A stretch of 64,000 nucleotides of DNA from JAGGAG01 sp964638035. GTDB taxonomy: Bacteria > Gemmatimonadota > Gemmatimonadetes > Gemmatimonadales > GWC2-71-9. The translations under genes were made by a program, and so were the position numbers. The stretch lies in NCBI GenBank assembly GCA_964638035.1, contig CAZWXD010000003.1, forward strand, positions 1 to 64,000, read 5' to 3'. Positions 1-7,796 of the stretch are shown here, piece by piece; positions within the stretch are counted from its first letter, which is position 1; every line of letters begins with the position of its first letter. The notes beneath the pieces were generated by a model, which worked only from the letters and a program-made list of their open reading frames with translations, did no database searches and had not been told where the DNA came from.

Positions 1-105
1 TCTCGCGCGAACGGATGGCGCAGTGCCTGACGGAGCGGACGGCTCCGGCGGAACTGCTTGGACACGCCGGCAACGATGACGGCACTCATGGGATCGGTCT
101 TCACC

Positions 106-1206
106 CTATCTGGATGTGGCCGGCACGATACCCTGCCGCACAAGCGCTTCCGACACACCTTCGGCGAGGTGCCTCGCCCCCGCATCGTTCAGGTGCATCG
201 GGTCACCGACTTCATAGAACGCGGGCTCGTCCATTCCCAAGGCACCCGTGCGGATGAGGTCGGCCCCTGTCCGCGCTGCAACCCGCCGAACCACGTCACG
301 GAAGCGGCGGTAGCCCTCGAGGGTCACCTCCACCGGTACTCCCGGAAACGCATTGGCATAACTGGAGGCGGCCACGGGATATCGAGTCGAATCGGCGCCC
401 GAGATGTGGGCTGGCTCCATGAGCACGACGCGCGCACCTGACGCGCGCGTCACGAGGACGTATGCCGTGAGGTCGTGCTCGAACCTTTGCTCCCCCAGGA
501 CCAGCGCCGAATCGAACGGGAGCTCTCGCAGCGCCCCGGCCGGCTTCTCTCGGCCGCGTGCCCTTCTGCGCACGGCGCGCACCCTGGCAACAAGCTGTCC
601 ATAGAGCACCGAGTGACGCGCAAGCCAGTTGCCCCATGGCGTCATGGGCCTGATGGCACCGGGAGTGTCGGTTGCCTCCACGTACCGGAACTCGAAGAGC
701 GCTGCGAACAGGTCGTTGTGGCCCTGCATCTGGACCACCACATCCGGCGCGAGGCGGTGGGTCTCGGTCTGCACCCGGATGAGGTTGTCCACCACACGAT
801 GGCCCGGCACCCCGGCGTTCAGTACCTCGACCGGCACTTCACGACCACGAAGGATCCGTTGCAACTGTGATGACCAGGTGCTGTCGTCGCCCGAGACCAT
901 GGTATCGAAAGTGGTGGAACCTCCGTCCGTCACGATCCGGATGGTGCCCGGCGATTTCTGGAGCGCGACATCCGGCCCGCGGAGCCCCAGCGAGTCAATG
1001 TGATGCCACCCATAGTAGCTGGCGTTTCGCCGCAGCATGGGGCCCAGACGTCGGTGGATGTAGAACGCCGTGCTCATCGCGGTTGGTGCATAGGAGCGTC
1101 GCGCCTCCCGGAAGCGTGCCGCTGCCTCGCCGAGCGCCACCACCAGGGCGCCGGAAGTGGTCAGGACAAGTGCCCAGAAGATGAGTCGCGTGCGTGCGCG
1201 GACCAC
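106..1206 (-). CDS. SGNH/GDSL-family hydrolase, membrane anchored
   Basis: The 366-residue product starts with a short basic stretch and one hydrophobic segment (about residues 6-28), so it is probably anchored with the catalytic domain outside the cytoplasm. SGNH-hydrolase blocks are visible: a GGST nucleophile motif near residues 95-98, GHND near 162-165, and a DPMH (Asp-x-x-His) block near 335-338. Members of this family hydrolyse esters, often acetyl groups on glycans; the substrate here is unknown. I chose the GTG at 1206, 11 bases after the DUF5989 stop, because the longer frame would run through that gene. It is the last gene of the carbamoyltransferase/SxtJ/DUF5989 module and reads in the same direction. 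Confidence 0.75.
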   Translation of the reverse strand: MVRARTRLIFWALVLTTSGALVVALGEAAARFREARRSYAPTAMSTAFYIHRRLGPMLRRNASYYGWHHIDSLGLRGPDVALQKSPGTIRIVTDGGSTTFDTMVSGDDSTWSSQLQRILRGREVPVEVLNAGVPGHRVVDNLIRVQTETHRLAPDVVVQMQGHNDLFAALFEFRYVEATDTPGAIRPMTPWGNWLARHSVLYGQLVARVRAVRRRARGREKPAGALRELPFDSALVLGEQRFEHDLTAYVLVTRASGARVVLMEPAHISGADSTRYPVAASSYANAFPGVPVEVTLEGYRRFRDVVRRVAARTGADLIRTGALGMDEPAFYEVGDPMHLNDAGARHLAEGVSEALVRQGIVPATSR

Positions 1207-1217
1207 GGCTCCGCTCC

Positions 1218-1367
1218 CTAGAATATGGTGTAGATGAACGGCGCCAGCGCACTGCCCTGGGCAAAGACCAGTAGCGCGCCCACGAGCAGCATCACGATGA
1301 TGATTGGCACGAGCCACCACTTCTTCCGTTCCTTCATGTAGGCAACGAGTTCACCCATCAGCGACAT
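1218..1367 (-). CDS. DUF5989 family small membrane protein (SxtK-like position)
   Basis: This 49-residue protein has a charged N-terminal helix (MKERKKWW) followed by a single transmembrane segment rich in Ile, Val and Leu (about residues 18-36). The size and pattern match DUF5989 proteins, which commonly sit next to NodU-type carbamoyltransferases and SxtJ proteins. Its function is unknown. It lies between the SxtJ gene (11 bases upstream) and the SGNH hydrolase (11 bases downstream), so it is almost certainly co-transcribed with them. The ATG at 1367 is the natural start; the longer frame to 1568 would overlap SxtJ heavily. Confidence 0.75.
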   Translation of the reverse strand: MSLMGELVAYMKERKKWWLVPIIIVMLLVGALLVFAQGSALAPFIYTIF

Positions 1368-1377
1368 GACGGCATCC

Positions 1378-1800
1378 TCAGAACTGGCGGTTGAGGTGGC
1401 GGCGCTGCTCCCCGGGCAGGCGCACCGCCCACCGTGACTCGGGTGTGCCGGGCGCCAACAGCGGATCCTTTCCCAGTGCCCGCAGCACGATGCCCGTTGG
1501 CGTGAGCACCAGGAAGTACACGAGTGCCATGAATATCGGTGTCGTGACACGGGAGATCGCATGGGCAAGCTTCATCCATCCGCGCTGCAGTGGCCCCAGG
1601 CGTGAGGGGATGAACAAGGCCCCAACAATGAACGGGGCGCCGAGCAACGCGGCCACGGAACTCGCCACATGCCGGTCACGCCACCAGAGGACAAGCGCGA
1701 TGGCCAGGAAGGCGGCACCGACCGTGGCGCCGAACTTCCGTCCCTCCGTCGGGGTCAGTCGAGCTGGAATGTCTCGCGCCAATTCTCCGTCTCCTTCCAT
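1378..1800 (-). CDS. SxtJ family membrane protein
   Basis: About 140 residues with a Pro-Thr-rich N-terminus and three or four hydrophobic segments. The central stretch around RLGPLQRGWMKLAHAI followed by a PTGIVLRALGKDPL-type loop is characteristic of SxtJ proteins. These are named after a gene beside the carbamoyltransferase sxtI in saxitoxin clusters; no biochemical role is established. The ATG at 1800 overlaps the 3' end of the carbamoyltransferase gene by 46 bases; an in-frame start at 1830 is also possible. The overlap and shared strand suggest it works together with the carbamoyltransferase. Confidence 0.72.
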   Translation of the reverse strand: MEGDGELARDIPARLTPTEGRKFGATVGAAFLAIALVLWWRDRHVASSVAALLGAPFIVGALFIPSRLGPLQRGWMKLAHAISRVTTPIFMALVYFLVLTPTGIVLRALGKDPLLAPGTPESRWAVRLPGEQRRHLNRQF

Positions 1801-3575
1801 TCTGGCTGGTGCTTCTTGTCGAGGAGCCACGGGCCCATCACCAGGTAGTCGATGTGGGTGCGCATGAAGCAGGCGTAGGCATCAGCCGGGGTACAGACGA
1901 TCGGCTCGCCCCGCACGTTGAACGAGGTATTGACGAGCACGGCACACCCGGTGCGGCGCTCGAACTCGCTGATGAGGGCGTGGTAGTTGGGGTTGGTATC
2001 CGCGCTCACGGTCTGCACCCGGGCGGAATAGTCGATGTGCGTTACCGCCGGGATGTCGGAGCGAAGGACATTGAGCTTGTCGATTCCCCACAGTTTGCGC
2101 TGCTCATCGGACATGGGAACCTGGCGTTCCTTCTTGACCGGGGCCACGAGCAGCATGTAGGGCGAGTCACAGTCGAGCTCGAACCAGTCGCTGACCTTCT
2201 CCCGCAGCACGCTCGGCGCGAAGGGACGGAAACCCTCCCGGAACTTGATCTTGATGTTCATGTCGGCCTGCATCCTGGGGTTCCGCGGATCACCCAGGAT
2301 GCTGCGGTTGCCGAGTGCCCGCGGGCCGAACTCCATGCGCCCGTTAAACCACCCCACGATGGCCCCGTCAGCCAGGAGCCCGGCAACCCGGCCGGTCAGG
2401 TCGGTGCGGTCATGCCGCTCCCCTACGGCACCCGCGCGCTTCATGAACTCCTCGATCTCGCCCTCGGCAAAGGCAGGGCCAAGGTAGGCGCCCTTCATCG
2501 TGTCCCTGCCGTTCGGCCTGCGGGGTTGCTGGAGCTGGCGGTGCCAGATGAGTTGGGCCACCCCGAGCGATCCGCCCGCGTCGCCTGCGGCCGGCTGGAT
2601 CCAGAGGCGCTTGAACGGGCCATTCCGGAGGATCTTGCCGTTCCCGACGCAATTGAGGGCGACGCCCCCCGCCAGGCAGAGGTTCTCGAGCCCCGTCTCG
2701 CGGTGTGCATGAGCCGCCATGCGCAGCATGACCTCCTCACAGACCGCCTGCACCGAGGCTGCCAGGTCCATTTCCTTCTGGGTCAGGTTGGTCTCGGGTT
2801 CCCGCGGTGGACCCCCGAACAGGTCGTGGAAGGCCTCGCTCGTCATCGTGAGGCCTGAGAGGTAGTTGAAGTATCGCTGGTCGAGCGTGAACGAGCCATC
2901 CTCCTTGAGGTCGAGGATGTGCTTGTAGATGAGGTCCACGTACCTGGGGTCGCCGTACGGCGCCAGGCCCATCACCTTGTACTCGCCGGAGTTGACCTTG
3001 AAGCCGGTGTAGTAGGTGAAGGCCGAGTAGAGCAGGCCGAGCGAGTGGGGCCAGCGAATGTCCTTGAGCAGCTTGATGTCATTGCCCGACCCTGCACCCA
3101 GCGATGCGGTGGACCACTCCCCCACCCCGTCCATGGTGAGGATGGCCGCCTCCTCGAACGGTGAAGGAAAGAAGGCGCTGGCGGCATGGCTCTCGTGATG
3201 CTCGGCGAAGAGCACCGGACCAGTGTACCCACCAAGGTCTTCGCGGAGCATCCTCTCCTGGTAGAGCTTCTCCTTGATCCAGAGCGGGCCTGCCTTCAGG
3301 AACGAGGCGAAACCCCTGGGCGCAACCCCGAGGTATGTCTCCAGGATCCGCTCGAACTTGAGCAACGGCTTGTCGTAGAAGCCCACATAATCGAGTTGGC
3401 TCGCCGCGATACCTGCCTCACGCAGGCAGTAGGCAACTGCCCGGGCCGGGAAACCTGCATCGCCCTTCTTCCGGGTGAAGCGCTCCTCGGAGGCCGCCGC
3501 GATGATCTCGCCATCGCGCACCAGCGCTGCCGCGCTGTCATGATAGAAGGCAGAGATTCCAAGAATCGCCGTCAC
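1755..3575 (-). CDS. Carbamoyltransferase, NodU/CmcH family
   Basis: A 606-residue protein of full family length. Enzymes of this family activate carbamoyl phosphate with ATP and transfer the carbamoyl group to a hydroxyl of a sugar, antibiotic or other small molecule. The N-terminal ASKHA-like half begins ILGISAFYHDSAAALV and carries the HHESHAAS motif near residues 126-133. The C-terminal carbamoyltransferase domain holds GGVALNCVGNGKI and FGPRALGNRSILGDPR. The GTG start at 3575 is supported by a GGAGG at 3580..3584. The gene lies 60 bases after the HPr-kinase homologue of the lasso cluster and overlaps SxtJ downstream. The acceptor could be a glycan or, more speculatively, the lasso peptide. 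Confidence 0.88.
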   Translation of the reverse strand: MTAILGISAFYHDSAAALVRDGEIIAAASEERFTRKKGDAGFPARAVAYCLREAGIAASQLDYVGFYDKPLLKFERILETYLGVAPRGFASFLKAGPLWIKEKLYQERMLREDLGGYTGPVLFAEHHESHAASAFFPSPFEEAAILTMDGVGEWSTASLGAGSGNDIKLLKDIRWPHSLGLLYSAFTYYTGFKVNSGEYKVMGLAPYGDPRYVDLIYKHILDLKEDGSFTLDQRYFNYLSGLTMTSEAFHDLFGGPPREPETNLTQKEMDLAASVQAVCEEVMLRMAAHAHRETGLENLCLAGGVALNCVGNGKILRNGPFKRLWIQPAAGDAGGSLGVAQLIWHRQLQQPRRPNGRDTMKGAYLGPAFAEGEIEEFMKRAGAVGERHDRTDLTGRVAGLLADGAIVGWFNGRMEFGPRALGNRSILGDPRNPRMQADMNIKIKFREGFRPFAPSVLREKVSDWFELDCDSPYMLLVAPVKKERQVPMSDEQRKLWGIDKLNVLRSDIPAVTHIDYSARVQTVSADTNPNYHALISEFERRTGCAVLVNTSFNVRGEPIVCTPADAYACFMRTHIDYLVMGPWLLDKKHQPEWKETENWRETFQLD

Positions 3576-3579
3576 CCGT

Positions 3580-3584
3580 CCTCC
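3580..3584 (-). promoter_or_regulatory. Ribosome binding site of the carbamoyltransferase gene
   Basis: GGAGG on the minus strand, four bases before the GTG at 3575. It fixes the start 12 codons inside the longer open frame, exactly where similarity to the family begins (ILGISAFYHDS). Confidence 0.6.
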
Positions 3585-3635
3585 AGAGGGGAATACGGTT
3601 CCCTGCAACATCCAGCTGGCGTTGCCACAGGCTCC

Positions 3636-4601
3636 CTATTGACAGCCATGCAGGTGCTGTTCCGCTGCCGCCGACTTCCTGTGCCAGGAGAGCACCGTGG
3701 CAGCGGCCTCCGGTAGGCGTGCGAGTTCGCGCGTAACCACGAGGCCCTTCACTGGCACACGTGCCAGCAGGGCGGCCGCACGGCGCAGCAGTTCACCACC
3801 AGCCTCGGCGCCGAGCATCTCGCCCACCTTGCTGTTGGCCGTAAGCGCAGCGAGCGCGCTCGTCGCGGGCAGGGGCGCTGTCGCGGCCGCGCGATCGCCG
3901 TCGATCGTCGAGGCCGGCAGCAGGAGGTAGATCGCGGCGAGTGGCGCCGGCTCCGTGGCAAGGGGCATGTGCCCATCGAGCGAGCCCACCCGCTTCCCAT
4001 CGGCACGCTCGTCGCTCCCCAGCTCCACGCCAAGCGCAGCTGCACTGTCGGGGAGGAGGCGCGTGGTCGGGATCCCGGGCAGCGCGTACGGGTGGTCAGT
4101 GACACCAGTGGCCAGCGTGTCGTCCGTGAGCAGGGGAGCACCCGCCCGGGCCAGCGCCAGGGCCAGCGACGACTTCCCATACCCCTTGGGGCCCAGGAGC
4201 CCGATCACCCCGGAAGGCGTGAGTACCGCGCTGCCGTGGAGGACGAGGTACCCATCGTCGTGCAGGACGGTGCCGAGGACCCGACCCAGGAGATGGGCGC
4301 GAAGGAAATCCTCGGTACCATCGGGGCGGCGCCAGCAGGTGATGCTGCGCGCAGCCGCATCCCAATCGAAGGTGCCGGTGTCGTCCACGGTGATGCGCCA
4401 CCCGGCGGGGTGGCGTGACAGCGAGGCGCGGACATCATCGTAGATGCGCTCCGCACCGACAGTGCTCGCGGCGGGAATCGCAGGTGGCGCCTCAGTCCGG
4501 CGCCGTATCGTCCATGTCGCCTCCCCCACCCCCCCTGCGCCCAGTTCTGGCAGGGGCATCTCCGAACGGAGACGCTGGCCGAATGCCGAGTAGGTTAACA
4601 C
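3636..4601 (-). CDS. HPr-kinase-like lasso peptide kinase
   Basis: About 321 residues from the GTG at 4601. The C-terminal half resembles HPr kinase/phosphorylase: LHGSAVL, then a Walker A loop GPKGYGKSS (about 137-145), then LLTDD (Asp pair about 160-161). In lasso peptide clusters such homologues (PadeK-type) phosphorylate the C-terminal serine of the precursor; the precursor encoded 49 bases upstream here ends in Ser, which fits. The N-terminal part (SAFGQRLRSEMPLPEL) is typical of the cluster-associated kinases rather than true HPr kinase. The start is uncertain because no clear ribosome site is visible. An alternative is regulatory phosphorylation of another protein, but the position strongly favours peptide tailoring. 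Confidence 0.8.
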   Translation of the reverse strand: MLTYSAFGQRLRSEMPLPELGAGGVGEATWTIRRRTEAPPAIPAASTVGAERIYDDVRASLSRHPAGWRITVDDTGTFDWDAAARSITCWRRPDGTEDFLRAHLLGRVLGTVLHDDGYLVLHGSAVLTPSGVIGLLGPKGYGKSSLALALARAGAPLLTDDTLATGVTDHPYALPGIPTTRLLPDSAAALGVELGSDERADGKRVGSLDGHMPLATEPAPLAAIYLLLPASTIDGDRAAATAPLPATSALAALTANSKVGEMLGAEAGGELLRRAAALLARVPVKGLVVTRELARLPEAAATVLSWHRKSAAAEQHLHGCQ

Positions 4602-4650
4602 GTGCAGGAGAGGCGGAGGCGGGGGATCCTTGCGGATCCCCCCGACCGAA

Positions 4651-4794
4651 CTAGGAACACCGCCGCCCGGCAAGCGAGCAACCCAGGTTCCCGTCGATCC
4701 GCTGGAACCAGCCGTCATCGAGGCCGTCCCAGCCCGCCTGCGTCAGTTCCCGGAAGGATCCCAGGCGCCGGAGTGCAGGCCGCTGATATGTCAT
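4651..4794 (-). CDS. Lasso peptide precursor (A protein)
   Basis: A 47-codon gene found by reading the 262-base gap between the cyclase and the kinase. The leader (residues 1-19) contains YQRPALRRLG...LTQ. With the conserved Thr18 set at -2, Tyr3, Pro6 and Leu8 fall at -17, -14 and -12, the three positions recognised by B1 proteins. The core (residues 20-47, 28 residues) begins AGWDGLDDGWF. Ala1 would be joined to Asp8 (8-residue ring) or Asp7. Trp10, Phe11, Gln12 and Arg13 follow the ring and could act as plugs. The tail has Cys20 and Cys27, able to form a tail disulfide, and ends in Ser28. A strong GGGAGGT lies six bases before the ATG. Confidence 0.88.
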   Translation of the reverse strand: MTYQRPALRRLGSFRELTQAGWDGLDDGWFQRIDGNLGCSLAGRRCS

Positions 4795-4800
4795 GTCACC

Positions 4801-4807
4801 ACCTCCC
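4801..4807 (-). promoter_or_regulatory. Strong ribosome binding site of the lasso precursor
   Basis: GGGAGGT on the minus strand, six bases before the ATG at 4794. It is one of the best Shine-Dalgarno matches in the window, which suits the need to make the short precursor in excess over the enzymes. It decides the start of a gene too short for usual length cut-offs. Confidence 0.7.
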
Positions 4808-4863
4808 TTCAGTCAAGCAGGTTGAACAACACCGGACGATCCCGCCCGGAGGCCTTGACCGCG

Positions 4864-6804
4864 TCAAGCCACCAACGCGGGACCAAACCCCACCCGGCTC
4901 CCCGCCTGTCGCCGGAGCCAGGTCTCTGCTGCCATTGCATGGAGCACGCCGCCCCCACGCTTCGCCTCCCACTCGGGGCTGGCCTCGAACGCCGTCCAGT
5001 CGGCTCGTAGCGCCGCCGGCTCCACCACGCCGAGGTCGGCCAGGAGGCACTCACCCTCCAGGGTGGCGACGATCGGCGGCAGCGAGGCCAGCATCCATCG
5101 CCGGAGCCATCCCCCCGGCAACCCGGTTCGTCGCTCCCGTGGCGCCAGGATCGAAGCGGGCAACAGGCCGCGCATCGCCTGCCTCAGGAGCCGCTTCTTC
5201 TCCCCCCTGCCACAGCGTTCCTCCCGTGGCCGGGACGCAGCGAGGGCAATCACCCTCGCATCGTAGAGCGGCGTGCGCTGCTCCACTCCCTCGGCCAGGG
5301 AGAGCGCCGTGGCCTGTGCGATGATGCGCGGGCCAAAGCTCCCCTGCAGGTACCACGCGGTCTCGGCGGCCGCATGCGTTTCGCCCGGGCGGCGGTAGTT
5401 GCGAGGCCGCCTGCGCTCGAGCAGCCCGCATGCCTCGGCAAAATCCCTCCGCAGCCACGCCGGCACCTGCTCCTGCAGGTAGTGCCGCGGCGCCCGGTTG
5501 CCACGCAGGCGACCTGCCAGCCGAGCCGCCCGATCCGACAAGGCCGGGACCGCCGCCCACCGCACCATACCGCTGGCCGATGACAACCCGAGCGCCCGTG
5601 CCTCACTCATCAACTGGAGATAGCCGCCCGACTGGAGGAGGTCCGCAAGAAAGACCGGGGACACCCCGAAGAACTGGTCGCCGCCGTTGCCGTTGAGCGC
5701 AACCCGGGCCGATTGACCCATGGTTGCCCGAGCCAGGGCCCTGTTCCAGGGGGCAAAGGCATGGGCCGACGGCTCGTCCCGGTCCCCCCAACCAGCCGGA
5801 TTCCCGAGTGACCCGATGGTGCCGCTCTGCACCCACGTGACTGGCGTGCCGCAGTGTCCAGCCGCCTCGGCGATGCGCTCGTCCTCCCGCCCGGGGTCAC
5901 CCTCCGGATAGCTCATGGACACGGCGATGAGGTCGCCGGCACCGACTGACTTCCCCGCAGCCAGCACGGCGGTGGAGTCGTAGCCTCCCGAGAGCCACAC
6001 TGCCGTTGGCCCCTCCCCTGCCGCACGCTCCTTCACGGCAGCGGCCAGGGTCATTCGCAGCCGCTCGGCCGCATCATCAGCGGACGTACCGTCCCAGGAT
6101 TCGAAGATTGGCGGGGTCCAGTACTGCCGGGCAGTGACGGCGGGACGGCGGGACAGCGGGACGGCGCACGCAGTCTCGAGCATCCAGCCGGCGGGAAGCC
6201 GACTCACCGCCTGGTATGCCGTCTCCACCAGCGCGGTGCTGGAAAACGAGCAGGCGTCCTCGGCGATGGCCGTGAGGTTGAAGGCCTTCGGCACACCGGG
6301 AAGGTTGGACAGGGCGGACAGGGCGGACGCGACGTACAGCCGGTCACCGGTCTGGGCATGAAAGAGGGGGCGCGGACCCTGGAAGTCGCGTGCCGCGAGC
6401 AGCCTCCGCTCCCGCTCGTTCCAGAGCACGAAGGCAAAGTCGCCCTCGAGGTGGTTGACCAGCTCACTGCCCCAGGCGCGCCAGGCCGCAAGGAGGTAGT
6501 GGCTCGCCGACGCACCGCGCGGGGGCTGCCCGGCCACGCACAACGCCGCGTGCAGTTCCGCCCGGTAATAGAGCGATGCGTCGGCGGCCACCACGAGCCC
6601 ATCCTCCTCCAGCACGGTGACGCCGCCCGAAAAGTCCGCCCCCAGTTCCCACGCATGGCGCGCCACGGCGAGCATCGCATTCGGGCTGCGCCACACGGCC
6701 ACGACATCGCTGCCGCGTGCGGCCGCTGCCACAAGCATGCGTCGCGCCAGGGCGTCGTCGGCCTCGGTGAGGCCCGGTCCGATGATCGCTGCGATGGCAC
6801 TCAT
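4864..6804 (-). CDS. Lasso peptide macrolactam synthetase (C protein, asparagine-synthetase-like)
   Basis: 646 residues. It should adenylate the side-chain carboxylate of the ring-forming Asp in the core and close the isopeptide bond with the core N-terminal amine. The N-terminal Ntn-hydrolase-like domain (about 1-210) begins MSAIAAIIG, so the catalytic Cys2 of true glutamine amidotransferases is replaced by Ser; no glutaminase activity is expected. The synthetase domain has the PP-loop SGGYDS at 272-277. The ATG at 6804 overlaps the stop of the leader peptidase gene (ATGA), implying translational coupling. An 8-bp repeat array at 6134..6165 encodes residues around SRRPAVTAR in the inter-domain region. 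A classical asparagine synthetase is unlikely given the neighbours and the missing Cys. Confidence 0.9.
   Translation of the reverse strand: MSAIAAIIGPGLTEADDALARRMLVAAAARGSDVVAVWRSPNAMLAVARHAWELGADFSGGVTVLEEDGLVVAADASLYYRAELHAALCVAGQPPRGASASHYLLAAWRAWGSELVNHLEGDFAFVLWNERERRLLAARDFQGPRPLFHAQTGDRLYVASALSALSNLPGVPKAFNLTAIAEDACSFSSTALVETAYQAVSRLPAGWMLETACAVPLSRRPAVTARQYWTPPIFESWDGTSADDAAERLRMTLAAAVKERAAGEGPTAVWLSGGYDSTAVLAAGKSVGAGDLIAVSMSYPEGDPGREDERIAEAAGHCGTPVTWVQSGTIGSLGNPAGWGDRDEPSAHAFAPWNRALARATMGQSARVALNGNGGDQFFGVSPVFLADLLQSGGYLQLMSEARALGLSSASGMVRWAAVPALSDRAARLAGRLRGNRAPRHYLQEQVPAWLRRDFAEACGLLERRRPRNYRRPGETHAAAETAWYLQGSFGPRIIAQATALSLAEGVEQRTPLYDARVIALAASRPREERCGRGEKKRLLRQAMRGLLPASILAPRERRTGLPGGWLRRWMLASLPPIVATLEGECLLADLGVVEPAALRADWTAFEASPEWEAKRGGGVLHAMAAETWLRRQAGSRVGFGPALVA
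6134..6165. repeat. 8-bp tandem repeat inside the lasso cyclase gene (4 copies)
   Basis: Four consecutive units GTGACGGC, GGGACGGC, GGGACAGC, GGGACGGC on the plus strand. The unit length and consensus match the arrays in the receptor kinase gene at 44625..44680. A related 9-bp duplication (GGACAGGGC twice) lies near 6307..6324 in the same gene. Neither array disturbs the reading frame. Confidence 0.7.
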
Positions 6805-7238
6805 CTCAGGTCTGCAATCCCGATCTCGCCGATCTCGCTGAAGCGCTCGATGAAGGTGGCATCGTCCCCGATCACGCGCCCGTCGAGGGTGACCCATGCA
6901 TGCGCCTCGAAGGCGCCTCGCACCGAGCGTACGCCGATGTGGATGCGCGAGCCCAGGATGCCCTCCGACCGGAGCATCCGCTGCAACGCCACGCTGCGCG
7001 CCAGGCAGAGCGGCCGGAACACCCCGCGCCGCGCCGCGCGATCCACCGCACGCGCAATGGCCGTCGCACGAGCCGCCGAGGCGGCCGTGCGAACCTGAAC
7101 AGCCCCACTGTCGTCCCCGGTGCCCGACCGGAGCACGCTGCCGCGCGGCGACATGTGCACCCAAGCCTGGGCACCCAGGAGGTTGACCTGGGCTTTCAGG
7201 GCATCGCGGAACTCGCGGAGGGTCACACGCTTGGCCAC
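6801..7238 (-). CDS. Lasso peptide leader peptidase (B2 protein, transglutaminase-like)
   Basis: About 145 residues from the GTG at 7238. B2 proteins are cysteine proteases that cut the leader from the core, after delivery by the B1 protein. The catalytic Cys sits in RPLCLARSVALQRML (Cys78), the His in FEAHAWVTLDGR (His113), and an Asp in the following VTLDG completes a plausible triad. The length is typical for stand-alone B2 proteins. The stop overlaps the cyclase ATG. The start is not backed by a clear ribosome site; frames reaching 7394 have a composition unlike the family, so I kept the shorter form. Confidence 0.82.
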   Translation of the reverse strand: MAKRVTLREFRDALKAQVNLLGAQAWVHMSPRGSVLRSGTGDDSGAVQVRTAASAARATAIARAVDRAARRGVFRPLCLARSVALQRMLRSEGILGSRIHIGVRSVRGAFEAHAWVTLDGRVIGDDATFIERFSEIGEIGIADLR

Positions 7239-7475
7239 GGGAGTCAGGCACCGCTCGCGCTTGGGGTTCCCCCAGCCTCGGGCATGATGGGGGCCAGAAC
7301 GGTGGGTGTCACCTGCGCTGCCGTCATGGGCAGCCCGCCACCGATTGACGGCATGTAACAGGCTATGGCATAACGGTTTACAACAATGCAACACGCGTGA
7401 ACTGAAGCGTCATTCCCGGTGAAGCGCCCTCCACCGTCATGACAGGGTCAGGCGTGTGTTGCGGGGGTGCAGCAG

Positions 7476-7796
7476 TCAGGCGGGATTGTGCGGACGTTCC
7501 GAGGCATGGGCCAAAGTGACCAGTCGGCTCTGCAGCAGCTCCGACAGGAGACTGCTGGCGTCCTCCCGGATCACCTCCGGTGGTACTTCCGGATACTGCA
7601 GGTGCAGCGCCTGGCAGAGCTCGTCGAGCGTGGCGTGCGCGGGTGGCAGCAGGCGCCAGATGCGAGCGGCTACCTCCGAGAGGCTGAAGTAGATCTCATC
7701 CTCGACGTGCAGCAGGATCGCGCCGTCCTCGACCTCACAGAAGACCACTGAGGGGCGAGGCACCGGAAGGAATTCCGACATGACCAATGGTAACAT
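7476..7796 (-). CDS. PqqD-like lasso peptide recognition protein (B1 protein)
   Basis: About 106 residues (101 if it starts at the ATG at 7781). The sequence shows the PqqD/RRE pattern: RPSVVFCEVEDGAILLHVEDEIYFSLSE (split here by family: beta-strands then a helix), followed by a helical ARIWRLL and LCQALHLQYPEVPPEVIREDASSLLSELLQSRLV. Such proteins bind the leader of the precursor and hand it to the B2 protease. It is the most upstream gene of the cluster, 237 bases before the B2 gene. The start at 7796 is favoured by a GAGG three bases upstream, but is uncertain. Confidence 0.85.
   Translation of the reverse strand: MLPLVMSEFLPVPRPSVVFCEVEDGAILLHVEDEIYFSLSEVAARIWRLLPPAHATLDELCQALHLQYPEVPPEVIREDASSLLSELLQSRLVTLAHASERPHNPA

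Noticed and set aside
1..105. A gene fragment at the left end
   Set aside because: Short frames there have no recognisable sequence and the SGNH gene stop lies at 106; nothing can be supported.
7244..7354. A 36-codon minus-strand frame between the B1 and B2 genes as a second lasso precursor
   Set aside because: It lacks the Tyr-x-x-Pro-x-Leu leader motif, a Thr before a ring start and a suitable Asp or Glu at position 7-9, and has no ribosome site.
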